Shown here: piece after piece, positions 49,708-59,062 of the stretch
How positions within the stretch are numbered: the stretch's first letter is position 1
Layout: the number at the start of each line of letters is the position of its first letter
Assembly: GCA_037447605.1 (NCBI GenBank)
Contig: CM074804.1
Span: 5,542,833-5,606,832, forward strand
Length of the DNA: 64,000 bases
From: Zygnema circumcarinatum
Lineage: Eukaryota; Streptophyta; Zygnematophyceae; Zygnematales; Zygnemataceae
Reading direction: 5' to 3'
The notes under the pieces: model-generated
Database searches by the model: none
What the model saw: only the letters and a program-made list of their open reading frames with translations
Told to the model about the DNA's origin: nothing
Program-made: the position numbers and the translations under genes

Positions 49708-50594
49708 GCAGGCCTCTTCAAATAGGGGAGATCCCCTAAATATCGTAAATAGCTTATTTATGTAAGATTTTGAGATTAGTTTACGTGATTTCAACTTAAA
49801 TACCACACAAGCCCCAAAAAAGCATTTTTTTGGTTAGAAACAAAAAGGAAATGAATTGCATTTGCAACCACGATAGCAATGATGTATATGAACTTTACTT
49901 GTTGGTATAACAACACGGCTTTAGAAACTGGTGCAACCTCTTCGACTCTTATAGATTGGTAAATTTTACCAATCAATTAGAACAACTGTGCATTTGGCAA
50001 TCGCAACATATAGTTGCTTATTCAAAAACCCAATTGCACTGAAACTTTGTAGATCCAATCCTAAGCTCTCTATTTCCTTTTCCATCCATCATTAATTACT
50101 CCAAGTATCACTTTAGAATCCATCATAGTCTTAAAATTTCCTCACAAAAACTCTATTCCAAATCATAACCTCTGAAATTCTAGGTGTAGTCACAAAAGAA
50201 AAACTGAAATAGGAACTAAAATTAGAAATGAAATGAAAAATGGTCTCACTCCCTTAGGAGTTTTAGGCTGATCAAGACAGCTATAGAAGGGATGCAAACG
50301 ACTCAAAGAAACCCTCGAAGAGTGGTCAAACTATCAAACTGTTTGCAGTGAAGAATGCCTTCCAATGAAAAGTCTGTCAACCTCTTTCAAAACTCGTCTT
50401 TCTCCCATCCAATTACTGAAAAATCAGACTCGACGGTAGCAGTGTTGGGAAATGATGAAGCAAGGTCTCCACAAAATTCTCGTCCGTACGTGCACGGTTT
50501 CGTCCGTACATTCCATATTTACGTGTTTTTACAAAACCAAGTTAGGGGACAGTCCCCTATCTTAAGCCGAAATCCCCTATTTGAAGAGGCCTGC
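49708..50594. mobile_element. 887-bp non-autonomous DNA transposon (22-bp TIRs, 6-bp TSD)
   Basis: Perfect 22-bp terminal inverted repeats: 49708-49729 begins GCAGGCCTCTTCAAATAGGG, and 50573-50594 is its reverse complement. Both ends are flanked by the same hexamer TGATGC (49702-49707 and 50595-50600), a target-site duplication. The inside is AT-rich, unlike the flanks, and codes for no transposase, so it would need a helper element. Subterminal short inverted motifs (GGGGA/TCCCCTA) are present on both sides. A 6-bp duplication does not assign it clearly to a known superfamily. Perfect TIRs suggest fairly recent movement. Confidence 0.85.
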
Positions 50595-50680
50595 TGATGC
50601 GTACAGATGCGTACGGATTCGTACAGATGAATCGTACGGTCGTACGGGGATTCTGTACGGCCGAACCGTAGTAGTGTTCT
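50595..50680. repeat. CGTACG-rich cluster
   Basis: Repeated GTACAGATGCGTACGG-like words, with several CGTACG palindromes, directly right of the transposon. Similar words occur inside the element (about 50483-50515) and again near 52320-52372. Unexplained. Confidence 0.6.
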
Positions 50681-51099
50681 CCGAAACGCCGACGGCATTT
50701 TGGTAACTGTAGCGTTCAGTTCGCTACAACTAGTGATTTAATGGTTGCCAACCATTTGATTTAATGGATATAACCATTCGACTGGTTGCCAACCAGTGCC
50801 GCCAGATCGAAACAACCATTCGACTGGTTGCCAACCAATGGCATCCACTGGTTCCAAACCAGTCGACTGGTTGCCAACCAGTGGCATCCACTGGTTCCAA
50901 ACCAGTCGACTGGTTGCCAACCAGTGGTTGCGGACCGAAACAACCATTCGACTGGTTGCCAACCAGTGGTGCCACTGGTTGGCAACCAGTCGACTGATTG
51001 CCAACCAGTAGACGTCCAACCATTGCCATCAAATGGTTGTCCAATGGTTGCCGATCCACTGGTCCGAACTGTGCAAGTTTGTCAGTTGCACGGCCCGCC

Positions 51100-52130
51100 G
51101 CTACACATCAGGGCCGGGCAGTCGTCCCAGAAACAACTTGCATTTGGAAATAAGAGTGTCCTTGAACTGTCAATTGGCAGCACTGGTCACAAAAAAGTTG
51201 CGCACACGACAGAGCTTGTCAAAAAGATACTGACAAAAGGAGTGCTAGAGAACAACTACCAATGTCAGCAAGGGGGGGGGTTTATACTCGTGAAGAGGTA
51301 CAAACAGTAATGCATGTTTGCTGCATTCGGAAACCAACAGGACAATGGCCGTAGACGCTCCAACTGACACTTCGCTTATGCTCACACTGCGTTAAGCATA
51401 AAATCCAAACTCTCTGAACTTGAGAGGCAGCGCCGTATGTTCGTATAAACATTTTTATTTTTATTTAGACGACAGAATGTGGGTCCCATCGCACTTCGAA
51501 ATGTCAGATCGACCAGTCATCATTAAAATTAGTTATCCGGGAACTGCAAACGCCCGGTGGTTTACTTGGACAAAGTACAACTGAAATTAGCTCTATGCTG
51601 ACCTTGCTACGTTGGCTCGCCGCGTCGCCTCTGTTCGATGTGAATTTCATAAGTTGTCACTCTTAACTTAACGAAGGCTTAAGGCCTTCCTTAGTCCTAA
51701 GACCGTCAGTTAATCACCTTGAACAGATTATATTATTGCAATGAACATACGAGGGAAGCTGAGCATGACCGAGCAGAAACTCCAGGTCTTACCCCGAGTA
51801 GCGCGTTTGGCTCGTCAGCAGCTTTCCTTCACCCGGCGGCATCCGCAGAAGCAGTCAGTCAGGGCGGCCATGGACGCGGCGGCGGCACGTTGCTAGAAAG
51901 TCAGGAAAGTAGGGAAGTTGCGTTCCTGTACCGCCCCCCCTCCTCCCTCTGGCACCGGTCGAGATCTTTCACTCCCCCACTTGGTTCCAGCTGGCATTAT
52001 GTTTGTGAGGCTCGCTACTTCCGTTGTGCGAAAAAAAGGAAAAAGTATGCTTGTTGGGCAAACAACCACATGACCTGTCTGAGTGCGGGTTGCACAGAAC
52101 CGCATTCACCGAACTCGCTGGGAAAACAAA
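51100..52130. other. Intergenic, nothing firmly recognised
   Basis: Mixed sequence between the repeat block and the U6 gene. A 43-codon frame at 51765-51896 (starts MTEQKLQVLPRVARLARQ, basic and possibly like an organellar presequence) has a TAG stop and no visible continuation. The long plus frame 51719-52219 is not a gene, because its end runs antisense through U6. Confidence 0.4.
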
Positions 52131-52133
52131 TTG

Positions 52134-52140
52134 AAAAAAA
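52134..52140 (-). terminator. Pol III terminator of U6
   Basis: Seven A on the plus strand, i.e. TTTTTTT at the U6 3' end, adequate for RNA polymerase III termination. Confidence 0.8.
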
Positions 52141-52186
52141 TTTGGACCATTTCTCGATTTGTGCGTGTCATCCTTGCGCAGGGGCC

Positions 52187-52218
<32 letters not shown>

Positions 52219-52236
52219 ACGGATGTCCCGAAGGAC
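52136..52236 (-). ncRNA. U6: U6 spliceosomal snRNA
   Basis: On the minus strand the sequence begins GTCCTTCGGGACATCCG (5' stem-loop). It continues with AAAATTGGAACGATACAGAG, the U2/U4-pairing and catalytic block that includes ACAGAGA, then AGATTAGCATGGCCCC and TGCGCAAGGATGACACGC, and ends CAAATCGAGAAATGGTCC followed by a T-run. This is a full-length U6 with the invariant ACAGAGA and AGC triad intact. It is essential for pre-mRNA splicing and is transcribed by RNA polymerase III. The exact 3' end depends on where in the T-run termination falls. Confidence 0.97.
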
Positions 52237-52258
52237 AATTACTATGATTACATTTTAG

Positions 52259-52300
52259 TATTTAAAAAGCAATCATAAAGCGCCAATCGGCCTTGTGGGA
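52259..52300 (-). promoter_or_regulatory. U6 promoter: USE and TATA box (plant Pol III spacing)
   Basis: Reading toward the gene, TCCCACAA (52300-52293) resembles the plant upstream sequence element core. After 26 nt comes TTTAAATA (52266-52259), placed at -30 to -23 from the U6 start at 52236. Plant Pol III U-snRNA promoters are known to have a USE and a TATA separated by about 25 bp. Both elements and the spacing fit, so the gene is probably active. Confidence 0.75.
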
Positions 52301-52687
52301 GAATAAATTCCACCCAATCCTTGTACGGTCTGATCCGTACATCTCATGAAATCAAGTCCGTCCGTACGGTTTGGACATGTTCGGCCCGAACTCGACTCGA
52401 ACCTGTGATCCCGCGCATAGATCTAGCCACTCACAGACTGCCACGTCTGCCACGCCTGGCCAATAGGACGCTGGCAGATCGCTATTGGCACTTGCTTACG
52501 GTAAAACAGCGTGGACGTATGCTCTGCCTTCAGCGAGAGCCCGGGTCCGGCCTCATCTGTCTCTCTCTCGCCGTGTCCATGTGCTGGACGTCGCTCGTCT
52601 CTCACAACTCTCTTCTTCGCAGGCGTCAGTCTTCAGACTTGAAAGCGCAGGACGCTTCTGAGGTCTGACTCGGCGGAGGGAGCGGCC

Positions 52688-53263
52688 ATGGCTGCCTCCC
52701 TACAGTGTCTCTGCGCCACTCTCCCTGCCTACGAAGCGCTCCGTTTCTGGCGAGCGTCGTCTCAGCTCAACTTCCGCGCCGCTTCACCTAGTCGCAGCGC
52801 ACGCAGGCTTCGCTGCACGACCATTCAAAGGGCTCTGGAGGACGGTCGCCGTTGGCGTATAGGAAGGCAAGCTCTCGGAAAATGTAGGGCACATGGAAGT
52901 CAGCATGCAGGAACGGGAGGGGACAGGGGAGGCTGGGAGAAGTGGATACGGCTACTACTGGCAGTGCTGGTAGCAGTGCTAATGTTGTCAGTTATTTTAA
53001 TAACTGCTGTGGCATTGGTCGGAATTATGCGGTCTGAAGAAGGTGCAGCTATGTTGAAGGTTGTGTTGGGATCAGCTACAGTTTTGGTCGCATCAGGGGT
53101 AGTTTTGAACGCCGTGCTATACGGCACAGGCTTCATCTTGGCAGTGTGCGCAGTCGTCTTTTCGGCTGTGTGTGTGCTGTTTGCAAGCCCTTTTTTGCTG
53201 CTTCTCCTTTTGTTTACCGGGATCAGCATGAAGAAGGAAGAAGAGCAGGACAATAAGGAATGA
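52688..53263 (+). CDS. Predicted organelle-targeted multi-pass membrane protein, unknown function
   Basis: A single open frame of 191 codons with ATG in a good context (GCGGCCATGG). Residues 1-60 are rich in Ala, Ser and Arg and poor in acidic residues, ending in RSARRLRCTT, like a chloroplast or mitochondrial transit peptide. Three strongly hydrophobic segments follow at about 87-112, 120-146 and 148-177, the last being poly-Leu. The C-terminus is charged (MKKEEEQDNKE), so the tail is probably exposed. I do not recognise the family. The length, clear targeting-like start and clean hydrophobic pattern argue for a real gene rather than chance. Upstream, the sequence from 52320 is the shared spacer with U6 on the other strand. 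Confidence 0.65.
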   Translation: MAASLQCLCATLPAYEALRFWRASSQLNFRAASPSRSARRLRCTTIQRALEDGRRWRIGRQALGKCRAHGSQHAGTGGDRGGWEKWIRLLLAVLVAVLMLSVILITAVALVGIMRSEEGAAMLKVVLGSATVLVASGVVLNAVLYGTGFILAVCAVVFSAVCVLFASPFLLLLLLFTGISMKKEEEQDNKE

Positions 53264-54098
53264 AGAAGTTTGGGTTTCAAGCTGCGGGGAAACGCGAAAT
53301 GGGAACAGGAAGTCAACCAGCAGTGTGGAGCGCACTTTCAGGTATGTCCAATAATGCATGTGGAGCGTTATCTCCTTATTTGTAGAGTCTTCACGCTGCT
53401 TTCGGTGCTATTTTTATGCTGTCTGCATGGTTGAATCTTGGTGGTCGAGTAGCTGGATGTATGTCCCAATACCAGTTTCAACAATGTGCTTGTAGGCGAA
53501 ATGACAAGTCGCACGTGGATGGCGAAATAACATCCGGAAGCAGGACTCGTCGCAATTCTCATGACATTCTTGTTCTCATGACATTCTTGTTCTCATGACA
53601 CATCTGAACGATTATGTATGAAGGTTCAGAGAAGTTCAAGTTCAATAGCATTTGATTATGATTATTATTTTTGCTTTCTTGCAAGCAATTACGAGCAATG
53701 AGAACGATAGCTCTAACCCCCCCTTCAAGCCTTCAGCTGCATTTTTGGAAGGATGGACGAAGGGCAGAATTCGTGATTTTCTTGCTCTCGTGTCTTATGT
53801 GAAGAGGCTTCTCCTTGGAGCAGTTTCTCTGGTCATTTACTGTCTGCGAAGTTTGCTTCTGAATAACTTCATTTTTTAATACAATTTTGAAGTTGACCAG
53901 AAATTGTAATTCGTAATCAGTCGAATACATGCAGCATATACACATGGTTTTCCACATTGCTCACGATGAAATTGTATATTGCACTGCAATATAAAGAGAG
54001 GATTCGGCAGGGACTCACCTCCTGAACCTTATCTCTGGCCATCAAGCTGCCCTGGTTTCACTCTCTAGCTTTGCCCGGACTGTTGACTCTGTGGACCC
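53264..54098. other. Intergenic between convergent genes
   Basis: 3' flank of the membrane protein gene and of the NamZ-like gene. It contains a 17-nt tandem repeat (TTCTCATGACATTCTTG, about 2.5 units, 53556-53600). No gene recognised; short frames only. Confidence 0.5.
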
Positions 54099-57000
54099 TC
54101 ATTGGGAGTACAGCAGGAAGTGCTGCCTCATAGAGTTGAACCACACCACATCATCATGCCACATGGCCATCAGTTCGTCTGCACTCGCCCCCTCCTCAAC
54201 AGCTTCTCTGAAGGCCTTGCTCCCTGTGAGCATATCCACCCAATACGTGCCCTTATCGCATCGCCAGCTGAAGGAGTCCCCGTACATCTTCCGAATATTG
54301 ACTAGCAACGTCGCCGCCACCTGAAGTGGATTGAAGAGCCGGCGGTCGATCACGTGGACCTGCAGCTCACCCCCCATCATGGGCTTTTAGGGTTTACCTG
54401 GAGCAAAAATGCATGGTCATGTATGGATGCGCCTAAATGCAACTTCAGCACCAAGCGACAACCAGTCCCGAGCTGCGAATAGTTGACGACATGGACAAAA
54501 ACTTCAGCAGAGCTCTACTTTCCTCAGGTTATTTTAAAGAAGAAAGCAAAAAAAAAAAAGAACGAAAGCACTGAAAGCACTGAACAGGAACCAGCCGCTC
54601 AGTAACAAGGGGACCTTTACGAAAGAGGGTTAGTTGCCCTTTCTCCCACCTGTACTCCGCGAACAGGTTTGCCTGCGTACTTGCTGAAAGTCGGAGTGAA
54701 GGCGACTTCCCGAAAGAGGGCTCCGGGACATGAAGCCGCCCTGACGGCCTGAGCCAAGCGGTAGTCCAGCCATGGCGCCCCTATCTGCACAGGGGCCGTG
54801 ATTGTTGGAAAAAAGGCATCATGGCCCAAGGGCTTATTACGGCGGTACCTGTCTTTATCCTGCCACTTATGCAAAAGCATTTGCTTGAAAGTTTAACTGA
54901 GCCGGCTTACGTTCACCCAAACCTTGAATTTCTCTCTGGGTTGGCTCTCAATTGTGATGCAAACTAAACCACCTTTGATGAAGCCACAATACTTCAGGAC
55001 ACGGTACTGGCAAATCGCATCATACAGCTATCCATTAAGCAGAATACTATACCCACTTCTCATGTAGACGTCTAGAGTAGAAAGTTTGAACGTTCAAACT
55101 ACTGCAACTCAGCCCATCTTCCTTCCCAAAGGGCCCAAGATTCTTACCAATTCGAAAGGCTGGGTTGTACCCCGGCCTTCAGAGACGTTTGTGCCCTGCA
55201 AAGCCCACATCTGCCTATAAATGACACTTGAAGGTTCAACGAGGCCTGCTATTTTCCCTTGATGAAGGCCTATTCGCAGAAGCCAAATGATGTCATGAAG
55301 GTAACGAGTTAGAAGTGTCAAACTGTTGGCTGACAAATGATGATCATGTTATGCACTCTACAACTACTACACAAGCTGCCGCTTTTGGAATTCAAAAGGG
55401 CAGAGTAGCTTGCCACACAACACACCGTTTTCCCACAGTGAGAGTGATATGGAGGGCTTTAGCCACCTCAAAGAGGCACATGCCGGGGTAGAGGAGAGCG
55501 GTAGTGGGTGTGGGCATGTTTGGAGAAGGCGCCACCCATGGCCTCTTCAAGTCCTCATGGAGCATGCCACGTGTCCATCCCTTAAGGGGAATCACCTCCA
55601 AGGACACCTGCGGACAGGGCAGGGCAAGGAAACCCAATGCCTTGAATATGACAATTTTTTACCTCAAAGTGCCAAATCTGAACTCTTCCAACCATAGCAT
55701 AGTGAGGGAAATATTCGACAACTAATTAAATGTCCCAGCATTGGGGTGCAAACTGAGGAGGTGACCTCAGCAAAAGCAGATGTCGAGGTGTCTTCCAGGA
55801 CAGGTGTCACTCAGGAAGACAGATGTTTGAGAAAAATCACTTTAGGGACCAATCAGGAGGGCCCACCTGGCGGCATCACCTGCCTGCCTGCCTCTGCAGC
55901 GACATACTCCGAGTTGAATAGAAGCGCCAATTCCGCAACTGTCATCCCATGGCGGAGAGCGATTGACTGCAGGACAAAGGAGCACTCACTCAGCCAAGGT
56001 AAATAGACACCTCATGGAAGCCTATGGGAAAGAAAAAAACGATTAATTTCGTAAGAGGAGTAGCAGATTCATTGTGCATTACTTTCAAATACTTATACGT
56101 AGCAGAAAAGGTGAAAGGCCAAGTGAGTGAAACATCGCAGCAACAAAATGAAGAGCAGGTGGCAGCCCTCGTTCTGCACCTTTCGGCCCACAAATGAGCT
56201 GAATTCTGCGTTAAGAAGGGGCCCATCCACCGCTATGCCGCCAATGGGATTCGGACGGTCCGGAACAACAAGACGGATGGGTCGGGGGGCCATCGCTGCC
56301 GCCACCATGCAGTCGTAGAGGGTCCAAATGTATGTGTAGAAGCGCACCTTCACCGAGGGCAATGGAGAGAAACAGTCGGAGGAAGTAAAAGGCATTGACT
56401 GTACAGATAATCCCAGAATCTACAACCTGTACCGAAAATAAGCATTCAAACTAACAAAAACATAAAGAAATAGGGGCACGACCACTGGCTGGTCAGTGGC
56501 AGCGTTACTACTCGCAATCCAAAGAAACGGGGTTAATGAAATTTTGGGTGGGGGGGAGGAGGGAGGGAGGGAGGGGGGGAGAGGAAGGAGGAGGGGGAGG
56601 GGGCATACCCCAACATCCTGCATGTCAAAGAGAAGTAAATCCACTTGAGCCTTCTCAAAAACCGCCGTTAGAGTGCGTCCTCTCTGCAGATATGGCAAGG
56701 AGATGGACTTTCTAAGTATCCGAACTTGATGACTTTTAGGCTTGCCACCATTTGTTGAGTTATAACACTGCCACGGGCAAGAGCCGAAACTACTGTGGCA
56801 GATCTGATAGAGTTACACCTAAAGCAATCATTCTTTATTGGATTGGTTGATCATTAAGTAGGAATATCTCAGAAATTTCGAAACAGTCAGGAGCTTGCAC
56901 GCTGGTTGTTCGCCTTTATTGGGGTCCCCAATTCAATGTATCCTTGAATGTCTAGTGGCTTCTTAGATTTTATCGCCCCCACCTTTTGGTAGATATCATA

Positions 57001-58687
57001 AACAGGTACTTGAGTTTGCTGGTCAGTTTGAGTTCCTTCCGAAGACCCCGCCTGCATTTCACATTTCCCCCTCCCCCTCACACATAAAAACAACTAAACT
57101 TCCCATCCTCTCACACATGTGGACTAGTCATAGTAAAGTTGAAACTTGGTTTTCTTGCTCTTTGACAGGCAACTCTGACATCACCATGTCCCCTTTAGAA
57201 CGCCCCAGCTTCGTTAAACATTTAACGTTTCACTTTGTATTTCACGGGAACAGTACTTAGGATGCCAATATTCCCATTACAGCATACCTGGGCTGCCCCA
57301 CGAAAGCCATGCTCTGGGCCAAAGATTGCCACCAGCTGCACATTGTTCGCCATATGAAGAGTGTCCACCTGGCAACACATGAGCTAGCCATGTAAGGGAA
57401 ACAAAATCATTCAGCGAGGTGACCTTCAGTCAAGGTATATTCGCAAATGACCGAGGGCTCTCAGCAGAAGGAAATATTTCGAAGGAGCCTTGCAGCTAGG
57501 CTAGCCCGATGGAGTCCTAGAAAAAGTACATGAGTTATCTTCAACCCTCTCTTCTGATGTTCAGGGACGCACTTGCCACGCTCAGATGGGAAAGCTATTT
57601 ACGAAGAGAAAAAAATATAGAAAATATTCGACTAAAAATCCGAACCTCCTCAATATGTGCAACCACGCGAACTCCAAATGAAGCTAACGATGAGCCTAAA
57701 AAAAAGGACTCCAGCTGAGTTTGGAGCAAGGAGAGACATGGAAAACTTTCAAAACTTGAAACGTATAACTCGAGCATATAAAAATAGGCCACAAACCAGG
57801 TGCGCCAAATCTGGAAAAACGCTTGTTGCATTAGCAATAATTCCAACCTGCAAATTCCACCGCTCTAAACTGGGCAGTCAGTCGTCAGCGGTCAGTTGTC
57901 AGTTGGTTCCTGGTGTGAATGTCTACATCACTCCAAGTGAGAAGACGTTCTTGAAATATGCCATCGCATCCTATCAAGATCTGACAAAGCCCTCATGAAA
58001 TTATGAGCCAGAATATCGAAAACAAAAACACTGGGTGTATTCCTATTGTCGTTTAGCCCTTTTGCTGTAAAGAAAAATTGTCAAAGCCGGTTAGTTTCGT
58101 TCCATAAGGACCGCTTGGATTCATTTGCTCCTTTCCCGAGTAAGCGCGATTTGTATACCTTAAAGTCATCAGTTGCAATCAAGGATGAGGATATACTGCT
58201 ACATGATTATGCATTCAGGCTTATAAGAAAGTCAGATGACCTTCGTGCGAGAGAAACAGCGCCCTTCCTAGTTTGTAACAAATTATCGAGCGAAATGCCT
58301 CCCAAGCATTTTTTATAATCTGCTATTCTTGCTCCAATCTTCGCTAAAAAAAGGCTTATCTGTTCAATAACATGCATTTTATTATTGAATATTACATTGC
58401 AAACCAACATTTTGGTATGAAAATGTAGTGCGAATGAATAGAGCGAGATTAGAAAATGCAGCCGCATGAGAATAGAAACATACCCTGCAGTTTTGAAGCT
58501 GAAAGAAGTCGTTCTCTGCAAGTACCTCGATTCCAGTCTTGAAAGCTTCAGTCCTCACCGCATTGGCAATAGTTGAGATTGAGGAAGACTCTACCTCATC
58601 TACTGTCAGCTGACGCTTGCGCAGCCTGCGCAGCAGCAAGGGCAGAGATACGAGCATGGCGCTCAGGGAAACTGCAACGGGCTGCAT
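54099..58687 (-). CDS. DUF1343 / NamZ-like protein (exo-beta-N-acetylmuramidase family)
   Basis: Exons on the minus strand: 58687-58484, 57847-57797, 57368-57288, 57051-56983, 56683-56609, 56347-56180, 55966-55880, 55607-55467, 55195-55148, 54784-54650, 54359-54099. Every junction is phase 0 and the sum is 439 codons, near the family's usual length. Signatures in order: VGIIANATS, LVAIFGPEHGFRGAAQAG, VPVYDIYQK, VDLLLFDMQDVGVRFYTYIWT, DRPNPIGG, LRHGMTVAELALLFN, PSPNMPTPTTALLYPG, GTNVSEGRGTTQPFEL, GAPWLDYRL, FTPTFSKYAGKPVRGVQVHV, DELMAMWHDD. In bacteria this family includes NamZ, which removes N-acetylmuramic acid from peptidoglycan fragments. Upstream in-frame codons reach an earlier ATG at 58798. 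The N-terminus has a hydrophobic, Arg-rich stretch (LSAMLVSLPLLLRRLRKR), a possible signal or transit region. Eleven introns-and-exons prove it is a nuclear gene, not contamination. Confidence 0.85.
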
Positions 58688-58798
58688 CCTCAACCAGACA
58701 CAAACTCTAAAAACCCTGCAAGGCGTATTGCTGCAAGTAAAGGGTCTCCTCCAGCAACGACATGCGAGACGCGAGCGGTCTGCTTGAAACTCGCACAT

Positions 58799-59062
58799 CC
58801 ATTTTGTGACGTTCTTGGACGCCTCTCCTCTTCAACCTGAAACAATGTAAGGGAATATGGCTGATGGAGGCATCAAGCGCTTGTTCCAGATAGTTGACGC
58901 TACTAGAAGGCATGTCGACTCCTGCATGAAGGAGCAAGCAGATGCAAGCTCATTCAGAATTTCCCACAGGGGATTCTCAAACTAGGCGCCGAGAAGTGCC
59001 AGGAAATCTTGTAGGGAATTGGACGTAGAAGCGATTGCTCACTTTATCACAGCAGCAGGAAA
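58799..59062. promoter_or_regulatory. Probable bidirectional promoter (NamZ-like / PIG-P)
   Basis: The NamZ-like gene (minus) and PIG-P (plus) start head to head with only 264-375 bp between their ATGs. I see no distinctive motif, so this is inferred from the layout alone. Confidence 0.4.

Larger units (their letters stand above)
49456..51077. repeat. Composite palindromic repeat element
   Basis: Two blocks (about 49485-49692 and 50727-51062) consist of many copies of a 16-17-nt palindrome, CTGGTTGCCAACCAG with variants (GTTCCAAACC, GTTGCGAACC), joined by GTCGAC and CGAAACAACCATTCG. A 40-nt unit (GGTTGCGGACCGAAACAACC plus its continuation) is present in both blocks in direct orientation. The outer ends are imperfect inverted repeats: TTGCACAGATCGGACCA near 49458-49474 matches the reverse complement of TGGTCCGAACTGTGCAA near 51060-51076. 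Both inner borders carry ACAACTAGTG (49683-49692 and 50727-50736). No protein-coding gene is credible here. This is either a fold-back transposon-like unit or a satellite invaded by another element. Confidence 0.75.

Noticed and set aside
49456-51077. CRISPR-like reading of the regularly spaced palindromes
   Set aside because: Spacers are short repeated words, not unique sequences, and this is a eukaryotic nuclear genome.
50730-51310. ORFs with repeated WLPTSG / GNQSNG peptides resembling a repeat protein
   Set aside because: Same palindromic array read in several frames on both strands; not protein-level repeats.
51719-52219. 166-codon plus-strand ORF
   Set aside because: Its last third runs antisense through the U6 snRNA gene, so the frame is accidental.
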